In this document: positions 41,618 to 50,258 of the stretch, piece after piece
How positions within the stretch are numbered: the stretch's first letter is position 1
Layout of the letters: every line of letters begins with the position of its first letter
Assembly: GCA_943912755.1 (NCBI GenBank)
Contig: CALTWF010000012.1
Span: forward strand, 20,531-84,530
Length of the DNA stretch: 64,000 bases
Reading direction: 5' to 3'
Origin: an uncultured Pseudomonas sp.
GTDB lineage: Bacteria > Pseudomonadota > Gammaproteobacteria > Pseudomonadales > Pseudomonadaceae
The notes under the pieces: generated by a model
Told to the model about the DNA's origin: nothing
What the model saw: the letters and a program-made list of their open reading frames with translations, nothing else
Database searches by the model: none
Made by a program: the position numbers and the translations under genes

Positions 41618-42984
41618 GCCGCGACCTGTTCAGCATTGAAGCCGAGCATGCGCTACTGGGCGCCCTGATGCTTGATGCCAGCCTGTACGACGACATCACC
41701 AGCAATCTGACCACCCAGGACTTCAGCGACCTGGAGAACGCTGCGCTGTATCAGTCGATTTGCAACACTCACGCTGCCGGCTACTCGGTCGACCCGGTTA
41801 CGGTTGGGTCTCGGTACCCGACTCTGCCCAGCGGCGAAAGCACGATCTACTACGCCGGCGCTATCGCCAAGAACACCCCCAGTACTGCCAACTGGAAGGC
41901 CTACCTGCGCACAGTGCTCGAGCGCTCGACTCTGCGCCGCGTGGTAGAAGTGGCCGAGGTGATCCGGGGCAGTGTGCACGACGACAAGTCGGTGGAGGAG
42001 GTGATCGCGCTGGCGCAGCAGGCAACCGCCGACCTGCGAAACCTCGATAGCGGCGAGCCCGAGTATCACCGCATTGGCGACGTGCTACCTGCAGTCATCG
42101 ACGGCATCGACGCGCGGTTCAATGGCACTGTCTCTCGAGGGCTCGCTACAGGTCTGCCGGACTTGGACGAGATCCTGTGTGGTCTCCGACCTGGACACAT
42201 GATCGTCGTGGCCGGACTGCCAGGTTCTGGCAAAACAATCCTCGGCCAGCAGATCGCCCAGCACATCACGGTATCGCTGGGCCATGCCGGGCTCATGTTC
42301 AGCCTCGAGATGACCAAGGAGGAGTTGACCGCGCGCGGCATCGCCTCCTTGGGCGCCGTGAACCTCTCGCGCTTAGACGCCGGCAACACACTGCAGGACG
42401 AGGACTGGCCCCGCATCACTAGCGCCGTGAACGTTCTGAACCATACCAGGCTGTTCGTCAACGACCAGGCTGGCATGACTATGCCCCGCATTCGCTCGAT
42501 CGCCAGGCAGTGCCAGAAGCGCGAAGGCCTCGACGTGCTAGTGGTGGACTACCTGACCTTGATCGCATCTGAGGGTGGCCAGAATCGCACCATGGAGGTG
42601 GGCAAGATCAGCACCGCCCTCAAGAACCTGGCCAAGGAACTCGGAGTGCCGGTGATCGTGCTGGCGCAGTTGAATCGTGGGCCTGCCAACCGTCCCGACA
42701 AGCGACCGCGCCCGAGCGACCTCCGCGACTCTGGCCAGATCGAACAGGACGCCGATGCCGTGATCCTTGTGCACCGTGACCCTGACAGCGAGGAAGGCCA
42801 GAACGGCGTCACCGAGCTGATTGTGGGCAAGTGCCGCCACGGCAAGCCGGGCACCTGCCTTGTGCAGGCCCAGGGCCAATATGTGCGTTTTGTGCCGTTC
42901 GGCGGCCGACCAGCCAGTGACGAAGAAGTCGAGATGGGCCGCGTCCTGAATTTCTCCAAGCACCGTAAGGGGAGCAAACCATGA
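41614..42984 (+). CDS. DnaB-like replicative DNA helicase
   Basis: 456 residues. The N-terminal domain (EAEHALLGALMLDA, FSDLENAALYQSI) and the RecA-like domain with Walker A GLPGSGKT, DVLVVDYLTLI and DLRDSGQIEQDADAVILVHRD are typical of the DnaB family. Slightly short of bacterial DnaB (~470), as common for phage. Works with the DnaC-like loader and O-like initiator upstream. Confidence 0.93.
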   Translation: MSRDLFSIEAEHALLGALMLDASLYDDITSNLTTQDFSDLENAALYQSICNTHAAGYSVDPVTVGSRYPTLPSGESTIYYAGAIAKNTPSTANWKAYLRTVLERSTLRRVVEVAEVIRGSVHDDKSVEEVIALAQQATADLRNLDSGEPEYHRIGDVLPAVIDGIDARFNGTVSRGLATGLPDLDEILCGLRPGHMIVVAGLPGSGKTILGQQIAQHITVSLGHAGLMFSLEMTKEELTARGIASLGAVNLSRLDAGNTLQDEDWPRITSAVNVLNHTRLFVNDQAGMTMPRIRSIARQCQKREGLDVLVVDYLTLIASEGGQNRTMEVGKISTALKNLAKELGVPVIVLAQLNRGPANRPDKRPRPSDLRDSGQIEQDADAVILVHRDPDSEEGQNGVTELIVGKCRHGKPGTCLVQAQGQYVRFVPFGGRPASDEEVEMGRVLNFSKHRKGSKP

Positions 42985-43268
42985 GCAACGTTACAGCGGC
43001 GCTGCCGCGCAAGAGCATGACCGCCGTAGAGTGCAAGTTCCTCAAGGTGGGCAACCGCATGCTGCTGGAGCAGACCAATGGACGAATCGCTTCGGCCGCC
43101 CTGATGGACATCGTGGCCGACTGGCACGCCGCACGCGCCAACGTTGGCTTCGAGCAATTCGCCAAGGGCTGGATCACCGAAGGTAACGCCAAGAACAAAC
43201 ACGCTGACAAGCTGCTGCGCGAGCTGTTCAGCCTGGAAACTGACCCGACGCCCCGGAGGGCTGCATGA
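42981..43268 (+). CDS. Small phage protein between helicase and Q gene
   Basis: 95 residues, overlapping both neighbours by 4 bases. Helical with several Lys and His (NAKNKHADKLLRELF). No family recognised. Confidence 0.6.
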   Translation: MSNVTAALPRKSMTAVECKFLKVGNRMLLEQTNGRIASAALMDIVADWHAARANVGFEQFAKGWITEGNAKNKHADKLLRELFSLETDPTPRRAA

Positions 43269-43639
43269 AGAAACGCACCTACATAGACAAGCCGCTGGGC
43301 GACACCGAATGGCTGCTCGAGCAATGGGGTAGTTGGCGGATGGATGGAATGGGGGTGCCGCGGTACGTGTCTCCATCCATCGGAGCAGCGGCGCCAGATG
43401 GCGGTTTGGAGTACTCGCTGACTGACGACGCGGCCCTGATGATCGACTCAGTCGTGGCCAAGCTGACGAAGCGCAACCAGCAGATGGGCGACTTCGTATG
43501 GCTGTACTACGGCGCCAAGTGGCCATCGCTGCGGATTGGGGAGGCGAACAGGATGGCCGAGCGCAAGGCGTTCGAGATCATCAAGCAGGGTGTTGCCTGG
43601 GTTGACTCCGCGCTGGAGCACATCAGGGAGGCCGCGTGA
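43265..43639 (+). CDS. Q-type antitermination protein
   Basis: 124 residues. The pattern WLLEQWGSWRMDGMGVPRYVSP, ALMIDSVVAKLTKRNQQM, FVWLYYGAKW and FEIIKQGVAWVDSAL follows the phage antiterminator Q family (PF06530 type). Located just before the late region, with a terminator at 43719-43743 that could be tR', as in lambda. It would switch on the late genes by read-through. Confidence 0.82.
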   Translation: MKKRTYIDKPLGDTEWLLEQWGSWRMDGMGVPRYVSPSIGAAAPDGGLEYSLTDDAALMIDSVVAKLTKRNQQMGDFVWLYYGAKWPSLRIGEANRMAERKAFEIIKQGVAWVDSALEHIREAA

Positions 43640-43718
43640 AAAAGTTCTTTCCGGGCGGATAAACACCTGTTTCCATAGCAGCGTGTCCAGCTTGCAACGT
43701 CACGCGGAACAGACTAAC

Positions 43719-43743
43719 CCCGGCCATTGAGCCGGGTTTTGTT
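43719..43743 (+). terminator. Terminator after Q gene (possible tR')
   Basis: CCCGGC (43719-43724) / GCCGGG (43731-43736), loop CATTGA, followed by TTTTGTTTA. The gap 43640-43810 must also hold the late promoter, but I cannot point to its boxes with confidence. Confidence 0.75.
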
Positions 43744-43813
43744 TATGTGTAGCCTCCGTTAGAGTTGAGTGTCATGGCGTATTGCCGAAATGCATTTTTC
43801 TATGGAGTTGATG

Positions 43814-44134
43814 ATGCGCAGAAACAAGGATTTGGCAATTCGATTGCTCTCGTACATTGAGGACAGAGATTCAGAGGGCTTGGGTCTGTACCGGGCGGAA
43901 CTAAAGGAATGCCTGAAGAACGACCCCAATGCAAAGCTGGGTGATGTGCATTCGGCCTTGGATGCTTTGGACTATCATCTTCACTTGGTAGAGACCGCAG
44001 GATTTGTGGTTTGCACCCTCTCTGAGCTGGAAGGGGATAGGGCCGGCGACAACTTTGAGCTAACCTGGGCAGGGCATGAATATCTTGCTGCTGCGGGTCC
44101 GTTGGAGCATTTCGACCTAACTGACGGCAATTGA
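43814..44134 (+). CDS. DUF2513-like phage protein
   Basis: 106 residues from ATG 43814, 6 bases after GGAG; the in-frame ATG at 43811 is too close to that site. The start RRNKDLAIRLLSYIEDRD and the later LDYHLHLVETAGFV resemble small DUF2513 phage proteins with a winged-helix-like fold. A terminator follows. Confidence 0.6.
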   Translation: MRRNKDLAIRLLSYIEDRDSEGLGLYRAELKECLKNDPNAKLGDVHSALDALDYHLHLVETAGFVVCTLSELEGDRAGDNFELTWAGHEYLAAAGPLEHFDLTDGN

Positions 44135-44150
44135 ATTCAATTTCTGATTA

Positions 44151-44178
44151 AGCCCCTCCATCTCGTGAGGGGCTTTTC
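44151..44178 (+). terminator. Terminator
   Basis: AGCCCCTC / GAGGGGCT with an 8-base loop, then TTTTCG. It ends the DUF2513-like transcript. In the next ~200 bases (44179-44370) I find no gene; they may hold late promoter or leader RNA. Confidence 0.85.
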
Positions 44179-44342
44179 GTTTATACGGATTACAAGCCTA
44201 CGCAACTGGGCTAAGTCGGTAGTGGCGTTCAGTCAAACCCGTGCGGTCACTGATGGACAACGCGATGAGAGTCTGGTGTACGTGACCCAGCGAGCCAGAC
44301 CAACAAGTCGGGTAAGCACCGGCCCTCTGCACCCATTCTCAG

Positions 44343-44366
44343 CCTCGGCACATGCCGGGGCTTTTT
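44343..44366 (+). promoter_or_regulatory. Hairpin and U-tract leader before 44384 gene
   Basis: CCTCGGC-ACAT-GCCGGGG then CTTTTTCG, GGAG at 44374-44377 and ATG at 44384. Confidence 0.65.
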
Positions 44367-44383
44367 CGTATCTGGAGATCAGC

Positions 44384-44596
44384 ATGAAGAGCGAGTACCG
44401 CTGCCTTGTCGAGGATATCCTCAGCTGCGAGCAGAAGCTGCGAGAGGCCAAGGTTATTCAGCGTGACGCGCAAGAAAAGCTAACCCAGGCGAACGGCTTC
44501 GTTTCCTATCAGGAGGCCAGCCTTCGCGAGAACGAGCGCAAGCTGGCCGAGATTGAAGCCGTTTTATTAGACTCAGAAGCCCAAACACTTCTCTAA
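44384..44596 (+). CDS. Small coiled-coil phage protein
   Basis: 70 residues from ATG 44384 with GGAG 7 bases upstream, in turn preceded by a hairpin and T-run. Nearly all helical, with heptads (CEQKLREAKVIQRDAQEKL). It converges on and overlaps the end of the minus-strand gene next to it. Function unknown. Confidence 0.6.
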   Translation: MKSEYRCLVEDILSCEQKLREAKVIQRDAQEKLTQANGFVSYQEASLRENERKLAEIEAVLLDSEAQTLL

Positions 44597-44869
44597 GGTG
44601 TTGGGGTATTTGACGTCCCCTTTGATCGCCTTCACTCGGTTATCCAGGTCGATGACGACCATCTGATCTTTAGACTCCATGAATCCAGTCTTGTAATACA
44701 GCGTGTCCCGGATGCTTTCCGCTGTCCCCGGGGCCTCGATTGCGTAGAAGGAAGATGTCTCCTCCCATTTCGAGGTGGCGATTTCCTTCACCTTTTTCGT
44801 GAACGAGTCGTATCGCTCCTGATAGCTGCCGTCATATTCAAATCGAAACGTAATCACGAAGTGTCCCAT
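44573..44869 (-). CDS. Minus-strand moron gene, small ferredoxin-like-fold protein
   Basis: 98 residues from ATG 44867-44869 with AAAGGA upstream. It runs against all neighbouring late genes, so it is likely expressed in the lysogen from its own promoter. Beta-alpha-beta order with a Trp-Glu-Glu-Thr segment (TSKWEETSSFYAIEA) and an end strand MVVIDL brings to mind the Cas2/SinR-like small ferredoxin-fold families, but this is only a resemblance. Function unknown. Confidence 0.65.
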   Translation of the reverse strand: MGHFVITFRFEYDGSYQERYDSFTKKVKEIATSKWEETSSFYAIEAPGTAESIRDTLYYKTGFMESKDQMVVIDLDNRVKAIKGDVKYPNTLEKCLGF

Positions 44870-44923
44870 TGCTAAGTCCTTTGTTGCGGGTGTGAGAGCC
44901 CTGGAACATAGCACGAAGCCACC

Positions 44924-44945
44924 ACCCGCCATGTGCGGGTTTTTT
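44924..44945 (+). promoter_or_regulatory. Hairpin and U-tract leader of the first holin gene
   Basis: ACCCGC-CATGT-GCGGGT then TTTTT, GGAG at 44949-44952 and ATG at 44961. Confidence 0.75.
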
Positions 44946-44960
44946 ATTGGAGCATCACCT

Positions 44961-45335
44961 ATGGCCGAACCAAGTACCGGCGCCCTTGCAGTGACCGGCG
45001 TACTTGCCAGCGTCGGCCTGGGTGCTTTCTTCCCTGAGCTGGACCTGGCCACCTTGGTGGGCGCGTTCGGCGGGGCTTTCTTCTACGTCGTCTACGCCAA
45101 GGACATTGGCATGCTTCGCCGCATCGGCTACCTGCTGGCCGGCTGGATCGGAGGCTACCTTGGCGCTGCTGAGATGCTGGGTAGGGCCTGGACGCAAACA
45201 GCAGGCTTCAGTGCCTTCGTGTGCGGCGTGCTCTGCGTCGTCACGTTCTCAGGCTTGCTGGAGTGGATGCAGACCGGGCAGATGCCCCGGTGGCTGCAAT
45301 GGGTCTTCCGCCTGCGAGCCAGGAAGGAGGGTTGA
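44961..45335 (+). CDS. Putative holin (first)
   Basis: 124 residues from ATG 44961 with GGAG upstream and the hairpin/T-run leader. Four hydrophobic segments, the first with GVLASVGLGAFF and the others around residues 38-48, 60-75 and 85-100; short charged C-terminus (RLRARKEG). Common in Pseudomonas phages before the packaging genes. Pore-forming in the inner membrane to start lysis. Confidence 0.75.
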   Translation: MAEPSTGALAVTGVLASVGLGAFFPELDLATLVGAFGGAFFYVVYAKDIGMLRRIGYLLAGWIGGYLGAAEMLGRAWTQTAGFSAFVCGVLCVVTFSGLLEWMQTGQMPRWLQWVFRLRARKEG

Positions 45336-45617
45336 ATGGTTGCTGTTATCCAGGCCGCCCTGTGCGCCGTCATCTTCGTGATGATCGGCCTGCGCTATCG
45401 GCCTTACCCCGATGCCCGCTACAAGCTGGGCGTGTCGCTGATGGCCTGGGCCGCCTGCGCGGTCACTGGCATGCAGTGCGTCAGCCTCATCGGCCGCATG
45501 GTGCTGCATGACGAGTTCGCGGATGTGTCGTGGTTCAACACTGCGTTCTACCTAATAGCCGCCATTCTGGTGTGCCGGGCAAAGGGGAATGTCGCCAAAA
45601 TCGTGAGAGTTGACTAG
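45336..45617 (+). CDS. Second holin-like membrane protein
   Basis: 93 residues, beginning directly after the stop of the first holin. Three hydrophobic segments (residues 5-20, 32-50, 70-83) and a pattern GLRYRPYPDARYKLGVSLMAW that occurs in class II-type Pseudomonas phage holins. With the first gene it may act as a holin/antiholin pair. No endolysin gene is next to them. Confidence 0.75.
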   Translation: MVAVIQAALCAVIFVMIGLRYRPYPDARYKLGVSLMAWAACAVTGMQCVSLIGRMVLHDEFADVSWFNTAFYLIAAILVCRAKGNVAKIVRVD

Positions 45618-45621
45618 GCGG

Positions 45622-46044
45622 TTAACCGCCGGAGCCGTAACAGGCTCTCAGCGAGTCTTGATATTCCCGGGCTTGGTCTCTCAGAAGATTCTGGCGTTCT
45701 TCTGAGGCGCGCCATTGCTGAGCAGCGTCGAGCATGTCGCTAAGGCTATCGACCTTCTGCCGGATGCGTTCGCAGCGATCATTTTCAAGCGCCTGAGCCT
45801 TCAACTGGGCCACGTTTAGCTGCGTCTGAAGCTTGGTGTTGGCCTCGCGCCATTCATTGATATAGCCGGAAAGCTGCTCGTTAGTTTTTCTGAGTTCGCG
45901 GTTTTTTTCTGTTGCTACGGAGAGGTCGCTCGTTAGCTTGCCAAACCCAACTCCAGCGGTAACTGCGGAGGAAAGTAGCGAAAATATTAAGGTAATTGAG
46001 CCAGCCGTCCACCAGCTGGGCCTGTGGGTATTCTGTTGGGACAT
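45622..46044 (-). CDS. Minus-strand membrane coiled-coil protein (moron)
   Basis: 140 residues with AAGGAA before its start. One N-terminal membrane segment (residues ~14-34) and a long coiled coil (residues ~45-130). The layout is like that of an i-spanin (Rz), but the gene is on the strand opposite to the lysis genes, so expression with them is unlikely. It ends 4 bases from the holin stop. Could be a lysogen-expressed protein such as a superinfection-exclusion factor; unproven. Confidence 0.65.
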   Translation of the reverse strand: MSQQNTHRPSWWTAGSITLIFSLLSSAVTAGVGFGKLTSDLSVATEKNRELRKTNEQLSGYINEWREANTKLQTQLNVAQLKAQALENDRCERIRQKVDSLSDMLDAAQQWRASEERQNLLRDQAREYQDSLRACYGSGG

Positions 46045-46147
46045 AGTCGTTCCTTCGGGTTAGGGCAGGAGTTTATCCCAATGAGTCGAACCTGTTTAGG
46101 ATGCGCCGGCCGGCGCGAGTGGATCAACAAATGGATGAGGGTAGCCC

Positions 46148-46327
46148 GTGAACGAGCAAGCAATCTCTTTGCTCCAGCAGATCCTGGAACAGCAACAGAA
46201 GCAGACGACCCTGCTCGAGCAGATCGTCGGCACCCAGGCAGCGCTGATCGCGGCGCTGGCGGAAGACCAGGGACTTGACCCTGATGACCGGCCGATGACC
46301 TACCTGGATGGCTCGCCATGCCGCTGA
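46148..46327 (+). CDS. Small helical phage protein, GTG start
   Basis: 59 residues from GTG 46148, preceded by GAGGGT. Amphipathic Gln/Leu-rich helix (LLQQILEQQQKQTTLLEQIV). It overlaps the HNH gene by 10 bases. Function unknown; possibly a small structural or packaging helper. Confidence 0.55.
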   Translation: MNEQAISLLQQILEQQQKQTTLLEQIVGTQAALIAALAEDQGLDPDDRPMTYLDGSPCR

Positions 46328-46647
46328 GGCCTGGCACCCACAAGCCAAGTGGGCCAAGCACGGCCAAGCATCGACCGCCAGAGCAACGCGGCAACAGCAC
46401 CGAGCGAGGCTATGGATACCGCTGGCAGCAGGCCCGCGCCGGGTACCTGCGCAAGCATCCGCTCTGCGTCCACTGCTCACGCGTCGGTCGAGTTGAGCCG
46501 GCCACTGAGCTCGACCACATCATCCCTCATCGCGGTGATCAGGCTCTGTTCTGGGATCGCAGCAACTGGCAGGGCCTGTGCCACGCCTGCCACTCCCGCA
46601 AGACCGCGACGGAGGACGGTGGGTTCGGCAATACACGCAGGCGCTGA
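46318..46647 (+). CDS. HNH endonuclease
   Basis: 109 residues. Zinc and catalytic pattern visible: CVHC, then ELDHIIPH, NWQGLCHACHSRK. HNH nucleases of this kind are usual just before terminase in HK97-like cos phages and help terminase cut DNA at cos. Its position here, with terminase small subunit next, fits. Confidence 0.9.
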   Translation: MPLRPGTHKPSGPSTAKHRPPEQRGNSTERGYGYRWQQARAGYLRKHPLCVHCSRVGRVEPATELDHIIPHRGDQALFWDRSNWQGLCHACHSRKTATEDGGFGNTRRR

Positions 46648-46808
46648 TCTGAAACGCCCGAAAATGGGGCGAAATCGGCTCAAATGAGAAAAATTATCGT
46701 TTTCGGGGTAGGGGAGGTGAAAAGTTGAGGCCTTTTCGCTTCTAGACCGCGCCCGAAACTTTTTTTTCGCGCCGTCAAAATTAGATTTTGAAAATTGAAG
46801 GTTGAAAA
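46648..46808. other. Gene-free AT-richer gap before terminase (candidate cos region)
   Basis: 161 bases without a gene, more AT-rich than surroundings, between HNH nuclease and terminase small subunit. It has short repeats (CGAAA, GAAAATTGAAGG). In HK97-type phages the cos site lies in this place. No cut site can be assigned from sequence alone. Confidence 0.4.
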
Positions 46809-47225
46809 ATGCCCCGAGGACGGAAGCCGACGGCGCCCAACCTCAAGGTTCTGGCCGGTACCACTCGCCCGGATCGCGAGGAGAAGGACGCGCCAAAGTT
46901 CGATCTGATAGAAGATTTTCCAGACCCGCCTCAGCACCTGAACCGCGACGGTGCCGAGATGTGGGATCGCCTGGGTAGGCAGTTGGTTGCCGCCAAGGTT
47001 CTGCAGGTGGTCGACCTGTATTCGCTGGAGCAGCTTTGCTTCGCCTGGCAGTGTTTTCGCAAGAAGGCGAAGGCCGACATGGAAGCAACGGCAGCGGAGA
47101 CGACGGCGTTGAAGGCGCTGTTTTCTGAGTTCGGCATGACCCCGGCGAGTCGCCGCAAGGTTTCGTCAGGCGGTGATAAGAACAGCGGCAACCCATTCGC
47201 AGGCAACGGGCGGAAGAATGCGTGA
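46809..47225 (+). CDS. Terminase small subunit (P27 family)
   Basis: 138 residues. The basic start MPRGRKPTAPNLKVLAGTTR and the following DGAEMWDRLGRQL, VVDLYSLEQLCFAW are typical of the P27-type small subunit. It recognises phage DNA for packaging. Overlaps the large subunit by 8 bases. Confidence 0.9.
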   Translation: MPRGRKPTAPNLKVLAGTTRPDREEKDAPKFDLIEDFPDPPQHLNRDGAEMWDRLGRQLVAAKVLQVVDLYSLEQLCFAWQCFRKKAKADMEATAAETTALKALFSEFGMTPASRRKVSSGGDKNSGNPFAGNGRKNA

Positions 47226-48960
47226 CTTCGTTCAGGTCGCTATCGACTACGCCAAAGCTGCGGTTGCCGACAAGAAGCGCAAGCGCCACGGCAAGCTCAT
47301 ACGGCAGGCAGCCAAGCGATTCCTAGACGACCTGAAGCGCGCCAAGAAGCGGGGTAGCCCGTTTATCTTCGACCCCTGGCACGCATGCGACCCGTGCGAT
47401 TTCATCGAGAAGCTTCACCACGTTGAAGGCAAGTGGGAAAAGCCGACCATCGTGATGCACCCGTCGCACATTTTCTTCGTGGTTCAACTGTTCGGCTTTC
47501 GCAAGCGGCAGTGGGTATACACCGAAGGCTGGGGCGACGATGGGAGGTTCCACCCGCGCCGCTTCACTTCGGCACTGTTCGCGGTCGCCCGGAAGAACGC
47601 CAAGAGCACGCTGTCCTCGGCGATCCTGCTGTACTGCGAGTGCTGCGAGCCGGAGGAGGGTGCGCAGATCCTCAGCGCCGCCACGACGTTCGGCCAGGCG
47701 GCGATCATCTTCAACGCCGCCAAGCGGATGACGGAGAAGAACGCGGATCTGCGTGAGCAATTCGGCCTTGAGGTGTGGGCCAAGTCCATCAGCCGCGTGC
47801 AGACCGGTGCCAGCTTCAAGCCGATTCACGCGAAGGCATCTACCCAGGATGGCTTGAACCCATCGCACGTAGGCCTCGACGAGATCCACGCGCACAAGAC
47901 CGCCGACCTGCTGAACGTCTTGCAGTCAGCGGCAGGTGCTCGTGGTAACCCGCTGTGGTTGTTCACCACCACGGAGGGCTACACGAACCCGGGCCCCTGG
48001 GCCGAGATCCGTATGTTCGCCAAGAAGCTGCTGGCTGGCTTGTTTGGCAACACCGCCGACCACTACCTGGTGGTGTTCTACGCGGTTGATGACGAGGACA
48101 AAAGTCTCGGCATCAAGGCGGACGACGAGTTCGACGAAGCGGCCTGGATCAAGGCCAACCCCCTGATGGATGTGAACCCACACCTGATGGCGGCGATCCG
48201 CAAGGAGGCGATCGAGGCCAAGCAGATGCCGTCGAAGATGGCCGAGTTCCGCATCAAGCGGCTCAACCGGCCGGCTTCGACTGCAGGCGGATGGGTCGAC
48301 CTGAATCGCTGGCAGCAATGCGGCGGCGAGGTCGATCTCGATTGGCTGGAGCAGTACCCGTGCTGGGGCGGCCTCGACCTGGCCTCCACCCGCGACCTTA
48401 CATCGTTCCGGCTGGTTTGGGACGTTGACGGTGTGCTGTACACCTACGGCTGGCGTTGGGCGCCCGAGAGCGCTGTTGCCTTCCGGACTGAACGCGGGAC
48501 GGTGCCCTATGCCGCCTGGGTGGAGTCTGGCCTGCTCAAGCAGACCGACGGTGACGTTACCGACTATGCGGTGATCGAGGCCGACGTGAAGTCGGTGTGC
48601 GAGCGCTTCAACGTCCAGGCGATTGCCTACGACAAGTGGAACGCCACCGACCTGGTCAACCGCCTGGTAGCGGCTGAGCTACCGATGATTGAGTTCATCC
48701 AGGGGCCGAAGTCGTACCACCCTGCAATGCAGGTGCTTGAGCTGGCCTACATCTCCGGCAAGCTGGCCCACGGCGGCGACATGATCTTGAACTGGTGCGC
48801 CTCGAACCTGATTGCGCGCCGTGACGACAACCTGAACATGGCCCCGGACAAGAAGCGTTCGGCGGACAAAATCGACGACATGGCCGCCCTGCTCATGGCA
48901 GTCGGCGTCTCGAAGTCCGGGCAAGAGCAGCCCATTACTGACCTATGCGTGGTGCTGTGA
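47218..48960 (+). CDS. Terminase large subunit
   Basis: 580 residues from ATG 47218. The Walker A-like VARKNAKST and motif GLDEIHAHKT (Walker B, with DE) give the packaging ATPase. The nuclease domain has acidic residues in GLDLASTRDLTS, YDKWNATDL and DKIDDMAALLMAVG. Length and motif order match HK97-type TerL. The last base of its stop codon is the first base of the portal start. Confidence 0.95.
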   Translation: MRDFVQVAIDYAKAAVADKKRKRHGKLIRQAAKRFLDDLKRAKKRGSPFIFDPWHACDPCDFIEKLHHVEGKWEKPTIVMHPSHIFFVVQLFGFRKRQWVYTEGWGDDGRFHPRRFTSALFAVARKNAKSTLSSAILLYCECCEPEEGAQILSAATTFGQAAIIFNAAKRMTEKNADLREQFGLEVWAKSISRVQTGASFKPIHAKASTQDGLNPSHVGLDEIHAHKTADLLNVLQSAAGARGNPLWLFTTTEGYTNPGPWAEIRMFAKKLLAGLFGNTADHYLVVFYAVDDEDKSLGIKADDEFDEAAWIKANPLMDVNPHLMAAIRKEAIEAKQMPSKMAEFRIKRLNRPASTAGGWVDLNRWQQCGGEVDLDWLEQYPCWGGLDLASTRDLTSFRLVWDVDGVLYTYGWRWAPESAVAFRTERGTVPYAAWVESGLLKQTDGDVTDYAVIEADVKSVCERFNVQAIAYDKWNATDLVNRLVAAELPMIEFIQGPKSYHPAMQVLELAYISGKLAHGGDMILNWCASNLIARRDDNLNMAPDKKRSADKIDDMAALLMAVGVSKSGQEQPITDLCVVL

Positions 48961-50258
48961 TGTTCAACTTTGGAAAAACCAAGAAGCTGGAGCAGGAGCT
49001 GGCGGCGCTGCAAGAAGAGTTCGGTCAGCTCAAGAACAAGGAGATGACCTGGAACGAGATGGACCGCTCCCAGTGGGCGGATTTCTTTGGGGCTGTGCCG
49101 TCGTCATCTGGCGTGGTGGTCACCACCGAAACCGCCAAGCGCAGTGCAGCCGTGTATGCCTGCTGCCGACTGATCGCCGGTGCGGTGGCGCTGCTGCCGC
49201 TGCCAATCTACGAGCGCACCGAAAACGGCGGCCGGGCTCGGGCGAATCACGACCTATGGTGGCTGCTGAACGAATCGCCCTATCCGACTCTGACGGCCTG
49301 TTCGTTCTGGGAGTGGATGCTGTCGTCCATGCTTTTGCGTGGCGATGGTCTCGCTCAAATCGTCCGCGATCGGTCCGGCAAGCCTGTCCGGCTCATGCCG
49401 CTTCCCCGGGAGTGTGTATCGATCGTGCGGGTTGGCGACACGCTGCACTACTACGTGAATGACGATGGCAAGTACTTCGGCCTGGAGTCGGAGGATGTCC
49501 TGCACTTCCCCGGCTTTGGTTTCGACGGCACCAAGGGCGAGTCGGTGATTCGCTACGCTGCCCGCCAGGCCGTGGGTGCTGCCCTGGCCGCCGACGAGTA
49601 TGCCGGCGAGTTCTTCAGCAACGGTGCAAGCCCGAGCATAGCCATCACCTACCCGGCAGGTGTATCACCCGGAACAGAACAGCAGGACTACCTGCGTCAG
49701 CAGTTCACCGAGAAGTACACGGGCCGCACCAACCACCATAAGCCGATGCTTCTGGTGAACGGGGGCGATATCAAACCCGTCAGCCTCACGGCCGAGGACG
49801 CCCAGCTACTAGAAACCCGCAAGTTTCAGGTGATCGAGATTGCTCGAGCATTTGGCGCACCGCCGCACATGATCGGTGAAACCTCCGCGTCCACCAGTTG
49901 GGGTACTGGCATCGAGCAGATGTCGATCGGCTTCGTCCGTTACACCCTGGGCCCGCACCTGCGCCGCATCGAGCAGGAGCTGAACCGCAAGCTATGGCCG
50001 CGTTCCACCCGCTACTTTACCGAGTTCAACCGTGAGGGCCTGCTGGCTGGTGACAGCAAGACTGAATCTGACGTGCTTGGGAAGGCACTTGGCGGACCAG
50101 GTGCCCAAGGCTGGATGACGGTTGACGAAGTGCGGGCCATCAAGAACCTGCCTCCAGTCCCAGGCGGCGACAAACTCTACTTCTCGACTGCCAGCCAGAA
50201 GCCGGCCAAACCCCCAGAGGCTCAGCCAGATGAACCTGATCCAACTGTTCAAGAATAA
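48960..50258 (+). CDS. Portal protein (HK97 type)
   Basis: 432 residues from ATG 48960 (TGATG overlap). The family segments VYACCRLIAGAVALLPLPIY, FWEWMLSSMLLRGDGLAQI, EVIEIARAFGAPPHMIG-like (FQVIEIARAFGAPPHMIG) and GIEQMSIGFVRYTLGPHL are present. Forms the dodecameric DNA entry ring at one head vertex. Confidence 0.95.
   Translation: MFNFGKTKKLEQELAALQEEFGQLKNKEMTWNEMDRSQWADFFGAVPSSSGVVVTTETAKRSAAVYACCRLIAGAVALLPLPIYERTENGGRARANHDLWWLLNESPYPTLTACSFWEWMLSSMLLRGDGLAQIVRDRSGKPVRLMPLPRECVSIVRVGDTLHYYVNDDGKYFGLESEDVLHFPGFGFDGTKGESVIRYAARQAVGAALAADEYAGEFFSNGASPSIAITYPAGVSPGTEQQDYLRQQFTEKYTGRTNHHKPMLLVNGGDIKPVSLTAEDAQLLETRKFQVIEIARAFGAPPHMIGETSASTSWGTGIEQMSIGFVRYTLGPHLRRIEQELNRKLWPRSTRYFTEFNREGLLAGDSKTESDVLGKALGGPGAQGWMTVDEVRAIKNLPPVPGGDKLYFSTASQKPAKPPEAQPDEPDPTVQE

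Noticed and set aside
44179..44340. Possible tRNA or structured RNA in the gap after the DUF2513-like gene
   Set aside because: I tried to fold a cloverleaf and found no acceptor or anticodon arms that pair.
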